From contig NZ_PKKM01000004.1 in the NCBI RefSeq assembly GCF_002847525.1, positions 124,001 through 188,000 on the forward strand: DNA of 64,000 nt, given 5' to 3'. The notes beneath the pieces are model-generated. The model had not been told where the DNA came from. It worked only from the letters and a program-made list of their open reading frames with translations, and ran no database searches. Of the stretch, positions 17,587 through 25,927 are shown piece by piece; within the stretch, counting starts at the first letter, position 1; each line of letters begins with the position of its first letter. A program made the translations under genes and the position numbers. Origin of the DNA: Schaalia odontolytica (GTDB lineage Bacteria > Actinomycetota > Actinomycetes > Actinomycetales > Actinomycetaceae).

Positions 17587-18180
17587 ATGACCGCTTACAA
17601 CCACTCGTCGGGGTACACCTACGGCACCGATGCCGTCCCCACATCCCCGCTCACACTCGAGGATCTACGCCAGATCGAGGCCGCCGCACACGTCCAGCCC
17701 GGTGACGCAGAGCTGCTCTCACGAGCAGAACCCATCCTGGCGCCACACGCTATGGAAATGGTCGACACGTGGCGCGGAATTCTGGCTCAAAAGACGTATC
17801 TGGCAGCACATTCCGCGCACCCGGACGGGCAGCCAAACCCCGAGTACGCGCAGGCCTCGAAGCCGCGCTTCGCCCAGTGGATCATCGACATGTGCACGCG
17901 CGAGCGGGACCAGGCGTGGTTGGACTACCAGTACCTGATCGGCGCACGGCACATGTCAGCAGCGAAGAACGCGGCGGATGGGGCGGACTCGACGCCATTC
18001 GTGCCCCTGCGCTACGTGCTCGCCTTCATCGCGCCGACTGTGGAGGTCGGGCACCGTCTCCTCGCGGAGGGCTTCGAGGGCGACGAACTGAGCGCCGTCC
18101 GCGACGCCTGGACTCGCGCTGTCACTGTCGCCGTGACAGTGTGGGCGTATGCCTACCGAGATCACCCCGAGCAGTTCTGA
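17587..18180 (+). CDS. Protoglobin-domain protein
   Basis: This 197-residue single-domain protein resembles protoglobin: N-terminal LTLEDLRQIEAAA, a helical core with WRGILAQKTYLAAH, then a YQYLIGARHM segment and a FIAPTVEVGHRLLAEGF helix. The family binds haem and gaseous ligands (O2, NO, CO). The proximal histidine is probably in GARHM, but this was not verified by alignment. There is no attached signalling domain. The start follows a strong AAGGAGG site. Its end overlaps the ogt gene by 32 bases, so the two are probably translated together. Confidence 0.8.
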   Translation: MTAYNHSSGYTYGTDAVPTSPLTLEDLRQIEAAAHVQPGDAELLSRAEPILAPHAMEMVDTWRGILAQKTYLAAHSAHPDGQPNPEYAQASKPRFAQWIIDMCTRERDQAWLDYQYLIGARHMSAAKNAADGADSTPFVPLRYVLAFIAPTVEVGHRLLAEGFEGDELSAVRDAWTRAVTVAVTVWAYAYRDHPEQF

Positions 18181-18754
18181 TCCGGCGCTCGCCACCTACG
18201 ACTCCCCCATCGGCTGCCTCACGCTGGCCGCGCGGGGTGGTGCGCTCGTCGGCTTGTGGGTGGCCGGGCAGCGTTTCTTCGGCTCCCCCTACGGCATCAA
18301 CGAGGCCGTGGCGCGCTCCGCGCTCGACCTGACCTCGCCCGTTTCCCGGGACAGCATCCTCGCCGAGGCCGGGTGGGACGACGCCGACGCGCGGACTCTC
18401 GGCATGGCGGCGGCCTGGCTCGACGGATACTTCGCGGGCGAGGCCCCCTCCCCCGCGCCCATCCCCCTCGCGCCTGCGGGCACGGACTTCCAAAAGCACG
18501 TGTGGGAGGCAATGGCCACTATCTCCTACGGCGCGACGCGTACATACGGGCATCTCGCGGCCACGCTGCGAGGCGCGGGCATCCCCGCGTCAGCCCAGGC
18601 GATCGGTGGAGCGGTGGGGCGTAATCCCCTGCTTCTGATCCGCCCCTGCCACAGGGTCGTGGCGGCTACCAGCCCCGGCGGCTACGCGGCGGGAGGGGAC
18701 GCGAAAGCCTGGCTGCTTGCGCACGAGGAGGCCACGGCCTCGTCGGCCAACTAA
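18149..18754 (+). CDS. ogt: Methylated-DNA-[protein]-cysteine S-methyltransferase
   Basis: This 201-residue suicide repair enzyme moves alkyl groups from O6-alkylguanine to its active-site cysteine. The PCHRV motif (near residue 167) holds that cysteine. The preceding YGATRTYGHLA and AVGRNPL segments form the helix-turn-helix and asparagine hinge. The N-terminal domain is shorter than in Ada and typical of Ogt. It overlaps the protoglobin gene by 32 bases in a different frame, and its downstream neighbour converges on it. Confidence 0.93.
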   Translation: MPTEITPSSSDPALATYDSPIGCLTLAARGGALVGLWVAGQRFFGSPYGINEAVARSALDLTSPVSRDSILAEAGWDDADARTLGMAAAWLDGYFAGEAPSPAPIPLAPAGTDFQKHVWEAMATISYGATRTYGHLAATLRGAGIPASAQAIGGAVGRNPLLLIRPCHRVVAATSPGGYAAGGDAKAWLLAHEEATASSAN

Positions 18755-18755
18755 C

Positions 18756-20078
18756 TCAGCCGTTCGCCCGGTCGGCCTCGATCGCCTGCTCGACCAAGGC
18801 CTCGTCGACGGGCAGAGCCTCGCGCGCGTACGCGGCGGCGTCATCCTGTGTGTCGGCGATCTGCTCGGCGATCGAGTCGGCCTCGCGGCGCAGCTCGGCA
18901 CCGTCGACGACCGAAGCCTGGGCGAGGGTGCGGGCCTGGGCGCGGTGCTCGTCCGTGTACTCCAGGTCGTCGGCGTGCTTGCGCACGAGGACGCGGATGA
19001 GCTTGCGACGCAGGTTCTCCTCGCGCAGGACGGAGGAGCGCTCGCGCAGCCAGCCGACCGCGAGGACGACGAGGAGGGCGACACCCAGCCACCCGATGAT
19101 CGGGTACATGCCGCCGATCAGCTTCTTGAAGCCCATGAGGGAGGCCGCGTAGCCCACGGCGACGACGCCGACGAGGACGATGCGCATGCGTCGGGTCTCC
19201 CCGCCCGAGAAGCGGCGCGCCGTCGAGTAGAACAGTGAAAAGACAGTGTTGTAGATGAGCGCGAAAATGATGAGCGTGTAGACGAAGGCGAAGGCCGGGT
19301 GGATCGAGCGCGCAATCTCGAGGGCGGGAACGTTCACGTCCCAGACGCGATCCATGTTCAGATACAGGCACAGGGCGTCCGCGCCGATGACGAGGGCGAT
19401 GATGGTGCCGCCGATGCGCCCGGCGCGGCGGGCCTCGCCGATGCGCAGCACCGAACCGCCGAGCATGAAGGCCATCGCGATGCCGTTGACGACGCACAGC
19501 GCGAAGTAGTTAATCGTGGAGAGCCACAGGTTGGGCAGCGCCGGGGTGACCTGGGTGGCGGCGGTGTTGAGCTCGGCGACGCCCGGGTGCGGGGTGGCCA
19601 GCGAGTAGATGGTGAGGATCGTGATGGCGACGATGATCATGGGCGTAAACACGCCGATGACCTTCATGATCCGCTCAAAGTCAAGGAAGGCCGTCAGAAC
19701 AACAAGCACCGCGCACAGGGCACTGCCCGCCCACGCGGGTAGGCCGAACTGCTGCTCGAGATTCGCGCCAGCGCCCGCGAGCATCACGAATCCCATCGCG
19801 AAACCCGAGAAGACGAGCACGACGTCGATGACGCGGCGCAGCGCCGGGTGGGTGATGCGTTCGAAGACCTCGTCGTGGTGGCCGGAACGGTAGTAGGAGC
19901 CCAGCTGGAGCGCGACGACGCCGAAGACGACGTTGAGGACGCCCAGGACCGCGATGCCGATCAGGCCCTTCGCGCCAAAGGAGAGGAAGTACTGGAGCAG
20001 ATCCTGGCCACTCGCCAGGCCCGCGCCGATAATGACTCCCACGTAGGCGAAGGCGACAGAGAGGTACTTCTTGGACAT
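18756..20078 (-). CDS. YkvI-type LeuT-fold membrane transporter
   Basis: This 440-residue membrane protein has about 10 hydrophobic helices in residues 1-345 and a charged cytoplasmic tail of roughly 95 residues. Its opening VGVIIGAGLASGQDLLQYF resembles the broken first helix of APC/LeuT-fold transporters, and the overall pattern matches YkvI family proteins. Substrate and coupling ion are not known. The start follows GGAAGGA. The C-terminal tail, rich in Glu, Ala and Arg, is longer than the minimal family length. Confidence 0.8.
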   Translation of the reverse strand: MSKKYLSVAFAYVGVIIGAGLASGQDLLQYFLSFGAKGLIGIAVLGVLNVVFGVVALQLGSYYRSGHHDEVFERITHPALRRVIDVVLVFSGFAMGFVMLAGAGANLEQQFGLPAWAGSALCAVLVVLTAFLDFERIMKVIGVFTPMIIVAITILTIYSLATPHPGVAELNTAATQVTPALPNLWLSTINYFALCVVNGIAMAFMLGGSVLRIGEARRAGRIGGTIIALVIGADALCLYLNMDRVWDVNVPALEIARSIHPAFAFVYTLIIFALIYNTVFSLFYSTARRFSGGETRRMRIVLVGVVAVGYAASLMGFKKLIGGMYPIIGWLGVALLVVLAVGWLRERSSVLREENLRRKLIRVLVRKHADDLEYTDEHRAQARTLAQASVVDGAELRREADSIAEQIADTQDDAAAYAREALPVDEALVEQAIEADRANG

Positions 20079-20104
20079 AGGGTCCTTCCGATTGCGAACG
20101 TTTC

Positions 20105-20122
20105 ACGAGGCTGTGGCCTCGT
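20105..20122. promoter_or_regulatory. ACGAGGC/GCCTCGT hairpin in the leader of the YkvI gene
   Basis: A perfect 7-bp stem around a TGTG loop lies 27-44 bp upstream of the start codon. It uses the same arm sequence as several terminators in the window. Confidence 0.45.
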
Positions 20123-20200
20123 TCCACGGTAGACGCTCGCCTGGGCGTCAGGTATGTCCGTAGGAAATTGTTCACGCTCACGATGAGCAACAAAGGCACA

Positions 20201-20230
20201 GATGTGTACACAATGTACTAAAATGACACT
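20201..20230 (+). promoter_or_regulatory. Promoter and likely operator of the orphan antitoxin
   Basis: TGTGTACACA is a perfect 10-bp palindrome just upstream of a TAAAAT -10 hexamer at 20219-20224, six bases before the ATG. A second TGTAC half-site lies between them. This is the usual layout for an autoregulated antitoxin and implies a leaderless transcript. Confidence 0.45.
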
Positions 20231-20494
20231 ATGAACACACTCGCTACGACGCTGTCTACTCGAGAGCTCCGCGCAAACCTCTCCGACGTCCTCGGGCGAG
20301 CCTCCTACGGCGGCGAGCGTATCGGAGTGACAAAGAACGGCCGCCTCACTGCGATCGTGATCGGCGTCGAGGATCTGTTGGCCCTGGAAGAGCTCGAGGA
20401 CGCGCGCGATCTCGCGGCCTTCCGGGAGGCAAAGCGCGACGATGACGGACAGCGGGTCAGCCTGGACGACCTGCGCGCTGAGCTCAACGACTAG
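20231..20494 (+). CDS. Phd/YefM-family antitoxin, orphan
   Basis: This 87-residue protein carries the Phd/YefM N-terminal DNA-binding fold (STRELRANLSDVLGRASYGGERIGVTKNGR) and an acidic, helical C-terminus that would normally wrap a toxin. Antitoxins of this type repress their own operon and neutralise RelE/YoeB or Doc toxins. No toxin frame follows: the 63 bases before the converging nitroreductase gene hold only very short frames. It may be a solitary regulator or the survivor of a broken pair. Confidence 0.82.
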   Translation: MNTLATTLSTRELRANLSDVLGRASYGGERIGVTKNGRLTAIVIGVEDLLALEELEDARDLAAFREAKRDDDGQRVSLDDLRAELND

Positions 20495-20557
20495 CGATGC
20501 CCTCGTCGTAACGGTCGTGCGTGTCGCACACCGCCGAGAGGTGTACCGCTCGTAGCG

Positions 20558-21280
20558 TTACTTTCCTTCGAGGAGCTGGATCGGCGGGCGCGGCGCCTGC
20601 ATCGAGTTGATCGGAGCCTCAGGATCCGCGTAACCGAGGGCAAAACCGGTGATGAACCGGTAGCCCTCGGGGATCTCAAACTCGGCCTCAACGGGCTCGC
20701 GCCAGGTGGCGAGGATGCCGACCGGGCAGGAGTCAATGCCGCGCGACTTGGCAGACAGGAGCAGGGTCTGGAGCATGAGGCCGGCGTCCATGGCGCTCCA
20801 CGGGAGCATGTCCTCGTGGACGAAGACGAAGCCCATGACGGGAGCGTCGAAGGCCGTGACGTTGCGGCGGTTCACGCGATTGCGTCCCTCGATGTCGGCG
20901 CGCTCGACGCCGTGGATGCCGTAGAGGAGCTTCGCGACCTCGATCTGGGCGGGGCGAACCTCGTCCGGGTAGCGCTTACGCACGGGGAAGTCGCCGTCGG
21001 GAACGGGAATCTCGACATCCGGGTCCTCAGCCTTGCGTGCGTGGGCGGCAATCTCCTCATCGAAGAGACGGCCGTAGTGTTCGCGCAGGCGCTGGGCGCG
21101 CTCACCCGTGGCCAGGGCGACGCGGAAAGCGCGCGTGTTGGACCAGGACGGAGCGGTCGTCGCGTCGGCAAGAATCGCGTCGAGGACCTCGGCGGGGATC
21201 TCCCGGTCTGTAAAGGCGCGCGTGGAGCGGCGCGAGGCGGTCAGGGCCGAAAAGTCGTTCGTCTCAACGTTGAGTGTCAT
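20558..21280 (-). CDS. Nitroreductase family protein
   Basis: This 240-residue FMN-dependent oxidoreductase has the family's N-terminal RRSTRAFTDREIP motif for FMN phosphate binding, a TTAPSWSNTRAFRVAL segment, and a C-terminal region with GFALGYAD. Members reduce nitroaromatics, quinones or flavins with NAD(P)H. The physiological substrate is unknown. It converges with the orphan antitoxin and lies 68 bp from the threonine aldolase gene, which runs in the same direction. Confidence 0.9.
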   Translation of the reverse strand: MTLNVETNDFSALTASRRSTRAFTDREIPAEVLDAILADATTAPSWSNTRAFRVALATGERAQRLREHYGRLFDEEIAAHARKAEDPDVEIPVPDGDFPVRKRYPDEVRPAQIEVAKLLYGIHGVERADIEGRNRVNRRNVTAFDAPVMGFVFVHEDMLPWSAMDAGLMLQTLLLSAKSRGIDSCPVGILATWREPVEAEFEIPEGYRFITGFALGYADPEAPINSMQAPRPPIQLLEGK

Positions 21281-21348
21281 GCGCCCAGGCTAACCCGGCC
21301 CGACGCTCCCGATCCACCCGGCCCGCCCACTGGACGGCTCCGGCCGAA

Positions 21349-22398
21349 CTACCGGGCCAGGGCCTGCTCGAAGGCTACAACGTCCTCCTCGGGGGTCGCC
21401 CACGAGGTTCCGATGCGCGCGAGGTAGCGGCCGTCAGGGAGGGTCTCCCAGATGCTGTAGCACACCTTGTCGGACAGGCGCTCATGCCCGGCCTGATCGA
21501 GGGCCACGAAGGTCAGGTTGGTCGGTGAGTCCATGGTGACGACGTAGCCTGCGCGCTTGAGCGCCTCGCGGATGCGTGCGGTCGCCTTGACGGCGGGCTC
21601 TCCGATCGTCAGGTAGAGGCCGTCCTCGAAGAGCGCCTCGAACTGCACGCCCAGGAGGCGCCCCTTCGCCAGGAGCGCGCCGTGCTGCTTCATCTGGGTG
21701 ACGAACTGGCGGATCGATCCGCGCTCGGGGATCACCACGGCCTCGCCGAAGAGGGAGCCACACTTGGTGCCGCCGATGTAGAAGACATCGGTCAAGCGCG
21801 CGAGGTCGGCCAGCGTCACGTCGTTCGCGGGCGAGGCCAGCGCGTATGCGAGGCGCGCGCCGTCGACGAAGAGCTTGAGGTCGCGCTGGCGGCATACGGC
21901 GGAGAGTTCCTCGAGCTCCTGCAGGGAGTAGAGGGTGCCGTACTCGGTGGGCTGCGAAATATAGACGAGGGCGGGGGCGATCATGTGGTCACGCGCGCCG
22001 TCGCCCTCCCACGCCGAGCAGATGCGTTCGACGTCGGCGGCATTGATCTTGCCTTCGACGGCGGGGGTGTCGAGGATCTTGTGGCCGCCGCGCTCGACGA
22101 TGCCGGCCTCGTGCATGTTGATGTGGCCGGTGTTGGGGGCGATGACGCCCTGCCAGGGCAGGAGGATCGCGTCGATGACGGTCGCGTTCGTCTGCGTGCC
22201 GCCGACCAGGAAGTACACGTCGGCGTCGGAGGCCTGGCAGGCCTCGCGAATCAGGTCGCGGGCACGCTCGCAGTGCTCATCGGTGCCGTAGCCGCTCGTC
22301 TGTTCCATGTTGGTGGCGACGAGGGCGTCGAGCACCCGGGCGTGCGCGCCTTCCTGGTAGTCACTGGAGAAGTTCGGCAGCGTGGCAGAAAAAGTCAT
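21349..22398 (-). CDS. ltaE: Low-specificity L-threonine aldolase
   Basis: This protein of 349 residues is a fold-type I PLP enzyme that splits L-threonine (and allo-threonine) to glycine and acetaldehyde. It has SGYGTDEHCERARDLI near the start, HINMHEAGIVERGGHKIL, LFVDGARLAYALA with the PLP-ring Asp, and TKCGSLFGEAVV with the Schiff-base lysine. The start at 22398 is preferred because a longer frame would run into the divergent methyltransferase gene and adds only non-conserved residues. Confidence 0.88.
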   Translation of the reverse strand: MTFSATLPNFSSDYQEGAHARVLDALVATNMEQTSGYGTDEHCERARDLIREACQASDADVYFLVGGTQTNATVIDAILLPWQGVIAPNTGHINMHEAGIVERGGHKILDTPAVEGKINAADVERICSAWEGDGARDHMIAPALVYISQPTEYGTLYSLQELEELSAVCRQRDLKLFVDGARLAYALASPANDVTLADLARLTDVFYIGGTKCGSLFGEAVVIPERGSIRQFVTQMKQHGALLAKGRLLGVQFEALFEDGLYLTIGEPAVKATARIREALKRAGYVVTMDSPTNLTFVALDQAGHERLSDKVCYSIWETLPDGRYLARIGTSWATPEEDVVAFEQALAR

Positions 22399-22535
22399 TG
22401 GGCCATTATTCCACGCGCTTGGCCAGATAATTCCCGTTTCCTCACGAAGATCTTTTCTCGCTGAATCCGAAGGACTATCCTGACTTTCGCCGGGCGATGC
22501 TGCCAGGCTTCCCGATACGAAAGTGAGGGCATCGC

Positions 22536-23372
22536 ATGATGCCAACCACGCACGGAGAACAGGCGAGCACAATCAACCGCGACTCGCAGGCCTATTGGAA
22601 CAAGCGGGCCGCGACGTTCACGAGAGACACGACCGTCGAGTACGAGCGCTGGCTCCTGGATCTACTCGCGCTCAAGGCGGGCGAGGAGATCCTCGACATG
22701 GGGTGCGCGACGGGCACGCTCGCCGTCCCCCTCGCCCGAGCCGGGCACCGCGTCCACGGCTGCGACTTCGCCGAGGCCATGCTCGCGATCCTCGACGAGC
22801 GCACGGCAGCCGAGAACCTACCGATCACCTCCCACCTGCTCGCGTGGGAGGACGACTGGGATGAGTTGGGCCTGGGTGAGAACAGCGTGGATGTCGCCTT
22901 CGCGTCACGCTCCCTCATGAGTGGGAACGTTTTCTCCGCAGTACACAAGCTCGACGCGGCTGCCCGCTCGCGGGCGGCGGTCGTCGTGCCCGACAGCCTG
23001 CTCCCGTCCCGCGACCCGCGCCTGCTCACCTACCTGGGACGCTCGGCGAGGCACCCGCGCGTCGTCCGCGAGGTAACCCGCGCGCTCACATCCCTGGGAC
23101 GCGTCCCGGTTTTCGCGACCACACGAACCTTCCGCCCGATGAGGTTTTCTTCCTTCGACGAGGCCCGCTCGGACCTTCGTCGTCTGGCCGGCCCCGAGCC
23201 GTTCACCGCGCGCGAGCAGCGGCTTTTCGACGCCTACGCAGAGCAGCACTTCGTGCGTGAGGACGCCGCTACCAGCTCGGAAAAGGCAAGGGAACGATGG
23301 CTCCTGGACTACCCTCTGCCCGTCACCTGGGTATTTATCGGCTGGAGCACCGACGGGCGCGCGTGGGCGTAG
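22536..23372 (+). CDS. Class I SAM-dependent methyltransferase
   Basis: This 278-residue Rossmann methyltransferase has motif I ILDMGCATGTLAVPLA (about residues 50-65), motif II HGCDFAEAMLAI with the acidic SAM-ribose ligand, and AFASRSLM at the motif IV position. There is no membrane segment. It resembles the broad Methyltransf_11/25 group that modifies small molecules. The substrate is not identifiable. It is divergent from the threonine aldolase gene, and the 137-bp gap holds both promoters. Confidence 0.82.
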   Translation: MMPTTHGEQASTINRDSQAYWNKRAATFTRDTTVEYERWLLDLLALKAGEEILDMGCATGTLAVPLARAGHRVHGCDFAEAMLAILDERTAAENLPITSHLLAWEDDWDELGLGENSVDVAFASRSLMSGNVFSAVHKLDAAARSRAAVVVPDSLLPSRDPRLLTYLGRSARHPRVVREVTRALTSLGRVPVFATTRTFRPMRFSSFDEARSDLRRLAGPEPFTAREQRLFDAYAEQHFVREDAATSSEKARERWLLDYPLPVTWVFIGWSTDGRAWA

Positions 23373-23393
23373 GCGGCCCCGGCCTCGTTCTCC

Positions 23394-23834
23394 TTAGTCC
23401 GCGTCGGGGCGACGCCTGCGCGCCTTGACTTCGCCGCGCCTCTTCTTATCGGCGAGGCGGCGCAGCTTCGACGCGCGCGTTGGCTTCGTGGCCCGCCTAG
23501 GAACGGGAGGGACGAGGGCCGAACGCAGAACTTCGGCGAGGCGCTCGCGCGCGGCGGCGCGGTTGCGGCGCTGGGAGCGATGCTCGGCGGCGGTGACCGC
23601 GAGGACCGTTCCGCTCAGGCGGTCCCCGAGAACAGACAGGGCACGCTCGCGCTGCTTGTCATTCAGAGCGGTCGTCATCGCCAGATCCAGGCTGAGCTGG
23701 ACGCGCGAGTCCGCCGTGTTGACGCCCTGGCCGCCGGGACCCGAGGCGTGGGAGAAGCGTTCGACCAACTCCCCCGCGGGCACGACGAGGCCGCGCGGGC
23801 AGCCGGGCCCAGCGGGAATGCGCAGATCGTCCAT
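23394..23834 (-). CDS. arfB: Alternative ribosome-rescue factor ArfB (peptidyl-tRNA hydrolase)
   Basis: This 146-residue protein frees stalled ribosomes by hydrolysing peptidyl-tRNA in the A site, independently of tmRNA. The catalytic SGPGGQGVNTADSRV motif (GGQ, about residues 31-45) and the lysine/arginine-rich C-terminal tail that inserts into the mRNA channel are both present. The start at 23834 gives normal family length. Longer in-frame starts would overlap the neighbouring gene. Confidence 0.93.
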   Translation of the reverse strand: MDDLRIPAGPGCPRGLVVPAGELVERFSHASGPGGQGVNTADSRVQLSLDLAMTTALNDKQRERALSVLGDRLSGTVLAVTAAEHRSQRRNRAAARERLAEVLRSALVPPVPRRATKPTRASKLRRLADKKRRGEVKARRRRPDAD

Positions 23835-23872
23835 GCATTCCAGTGTGCACCACGCGCCGCGCCCCGGCCTCG

Positions 23873-24472
23873 TCAGGCGAGCAGAGAGGCGACCCGCGCT
23901 TTCAGGTCCGGCAGCACGTCGGTGGCGAACCAGGGGTTCTTCTTCATCCACATCTGATTGCGCGGCGAGGGGTGAACCAGCGGAAAGTAGGCGGGCAGGT
24001 AGCGCTTGTAGTCGCGCACGACCTCGGTCAGCGAGGCCGACGAGGGCAGGTTGAGGTAGCGCCTGGTGGCGTACGCACCGACGAGGATCGTCATCTCCAG
24101 CTTCGGCATGAGCTCGAGCAGGCGCGGGTGCCACGTGTCGGCGAAGTCCTTGCGCGGAGGCAGGTCGCCGCTCTTTCCCGTGCCCGGGAAGTAGAAGTCC
24201 ATGGGGACGATCGCGAGCTTCCCGGACTCATAGAAGGTGTCCCTATCGACGCCCATCCAGTCGCGCAGGCGGTCGCCGCTGCGGTCGTTCCACACGATGC
24301 CGGTCTCTTCGGCGACGCGCCCGGGCGCCTGGCCAACGATCATGATGCGGCAGTCAGGTCCTGCAAAGAACAACGGGTCAATCCCACGCTTCGTGAACGA
24401 GGCGTTGGCTGGGTCTGCGGCGATCTCCTCAGCAATTGCGCGGACGGCCGGGTCGATGATCTCAGGTGTCAT
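23873..24472 (-). CDS. Uracil-DNA glycosylase family protein
   Basis: This 199-residue protein has the UDG-superfamily fold: IMIVGQAPGRVAEETG near residue 44 (uracil-pocket/catalytic loop) and the C-terminal HPSPRN motif. It matches the family-4/5-like group that removes uracil or handles damaged bases, but exact specificity is unclear. The start at 24472 is chosen because the only longer start lies inside the dispersed 103-bp element, and the added residues are not conserved. Confidence 0.85.
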   Translation of the reverse strand: MTPEIIDPAVRAIAEEIAADPANASFTKRGIDPLFFAGPDCRIMIVGQAPGRVAEETGIVWNDRSGDRLRDWMGVDRDTFYESGKLAIVPMDFYFPGTGKSGDLPPRKDFADTWHPRLLELMPKLEMTILVGAYATRRYLNLPSSASLTEVVRDYKRYLPAYFPLVHPSPRNQMWMKKNPWFATDVLPDLKARVASLLA

Positions 24473-24562
24473 AAACCCAGGGTATGCCCACCCCGCGAGC
24501 GCGCAACCCCCGGCGACTGGCAGGTCACACGCCACACAGACGCTATAGTTCCCCCCAAATTC

Positions 24563-24665
24563 CGCATGCAATTCCCCAACCGGCCATTTCAACACTCTCC
24601 CAGAAACCGCGGAATTTCAACGATCACAATTCAAATCCTGAAAGATCTGCGGGGGAATTGCATGC
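24563..24665. repeat. Dispersed 103-bp inverted-end element, copy 2
   Basis: The ends are CGCATGCAATTCCCC and GGGGAATTGCATGCG, a perfect 15-bp inverted repeat. Pairing extends outward (CCAAATTC against GAATTGG with one bulge). The interior carries AAACCGCGGAATTTCAACGA and TTCAAATCCTGAAAG, shared in part with copies 1 and 3. Confidence 0.88.
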
Positions 24666-24709
24666 GGAATTGGAGGGAGAACGCAGTACAGAACCGGCCA
24701 TGCCGACGA

Positions 24710-24783
24710 GTAGCAGCAGAGACACCACTTAGTAGCAGCAGACACACCACTTAGTAGCAGCAGACACACCGATTAGTAGCGGC
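24710..24783. repeat. 22-bp tandem repeat, three and a third copies
   Basis: Units begin at 24710, 24732 and 24754, each GTAGCAGCAG followed by a near-constant 12 bases, with a fourth partial unit at 24776. The period of 22 bp is close to two helical turns. It lies 57 bp upstream of the secreted esterase start, so it may be a multi-site operator. Confidence 0.85.
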
Positions 24784-24839
24784 GGCCCGACCGGGCATAC
24801 AGTGGAAGACATGAGGACAATCAGGTCGAGGCGAGGGCA

Positions 24840-25835
24840 GTGACAACACGATTCGTGCGCCGCTCCAACAAGATGGGCGTTATCACCGCGTCGGTTGCGA
24901 TCACGCTCTCCCTGTTTGGCCTCGCAGGCCTGACGTCGAGCGCCCTCAATCGAACGGGTCACGGCCAGAAGGATCCCGCCCCCGTCTCCTACGAGGAGGA
25001 CGGCACGTCCTCCGTACTCGCTGCCTCCACACTGGAGGGGACGATCCAAGAGATCAGCTACAAGCAGGCCTATGAGGGCACTACCTACGAGAAGGAGGCC
25101 CTCGTCTACGTTCCACCGACCTACACGCCGGGGGTTCCCGCAAACATTGTCTACCTGACGCACGGGTGGTGGGGCTCCGCCGACGGCCTGGCCGAGGGCG
25201 CGGCCCCCATCGTCGATCAGCTGACCTCCGAGGGGGCCATCGCTCCCACGCTCGTCGTGTTCGCGACCTACTATCCGGATCGGTCGTTCGCGACCGACGA
25301 TTACGAGGACGACTACGCACTCAATCGCTTCTTCGCGACAACCGAGATCGACACGCTGATCGCAGCGGTCGAGTCCCGCTACACGACGTACGCACGAGGA
25401 GACACGTCGGACGAGTCGTTGCGTGCCTCGCGCAGGCACCGCGCGTTTGGCGGTTTCTCGATGGGCGCGACGACCACGTGGGACGTGTTTGCCCTGCGCC
25501 CGCAGTACTTCTACGGCTACATGCCGATGGCGGGCGAATCCTGGATCGGGCGCGACGAGGACGCCGACTCCGCGCAGATCGCGCAGCTGGTGACCGCCGG
25601 GGCCGAGCGAGCGCACTACGGGCCACGCGACTTCCTCATTCTCGCGTCGGTCGGTTCGGAGGACCCTGCCCTGTGGGATATGACCCCGCAGATTGACGAG
25701 CTCCGCGAAGACTATCCCGACCTTATGACCGAGGACAGCCTGCAGCTGTGGATCGACGAGGGAGAAAGCCACTCCATGGCCTCGGTCGGCAACCAAGTCG
25801 CCCACGACCTGCCGCTGCTGTTTCCGCCCGCGTAG
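24840..25835 (+). CDS. Secreted alpha/beta-hydrolase (esterase D-like)
   Basis: This 331-residue protein starts at GTG. It has an N-terminal membrane or signal segment (about residues 13-36), then an alpha/beta-hydrolase domain with VYLTHGWWGSADG as the oxyanion region, the nucleophile elbow GGFSMGA (Ser near residue 205) and a late histidine in EGESHSMASV. The acid is probably in the VGSEDPALWD region. It resembles the esterase D/feruloyl-esterase-like family, acting outside the membrane on esters of carbohydrates or lipids. It stands alone and is followed by a strong bidirectional hairpin. Confidence 0.85.
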   Translation: MTTRFVRRSNKMGVITASVAITLSLFGLAGLTSSALNRTGHGQKDPAPVSYEEDGTSSVLAASTLEGTIQEISYKQAYEGTTYEKEALVYVPPTYTPGVPANIVYLTHGWWGSADGLAEGAAPIVDQLTSEGAIAPTLVVFATYYPDRSFATDDYEDDYALNRFFATTEIDTLIAAVESRYTTYARGDTSDESLRASRRHRAFGGFSMGATTTWDVFALRPQYFYGYMPMAGESWIGRDEDADSAQIAQLVTAGAERAHYGPRDFLILASVGSEDPALWDMTPQIDELREDYPDLMTEDSLQLWIDEGESHSMASVGNQVAHDLPLLFPPA

Positions 25836-25862
25836 GGGATTCTCCCCGTTCACCGACAGAGT

Positions 25863-25906
25863 CAGCCCCGACCTCGTTCCTTATCTGAGGGACGAGGCCG
25901 GGGCTG
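25863..25906. terminator. Bidirectional hairpin between the esterase and CpfC-ChdC genes
   Basis: CAGCCCCGACCTCGT (25863-25877) pairs with ACGAGGCCGGGGCTG (25892-25906) with one mismatch around a 14-nt loop. It sits between two convergent genes. Confidence 0.8.
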
Positions 25907-25927
25907 GCTGACAGATAAGCGCGGCCC

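Noticed and set aside
22399-22572. Upstream start of the threonine aldolase gene
   Set aside because: It would overlap the divergent methyltransferase start and adds a low-conservation extension.
24473-24595. Upstream start of the uracil-DNA glycosylase gene
   Set aside because: The extra 41 codons run into the dispersed 103-bp element and are not conserved-looking. The start at 24472 matches the family.
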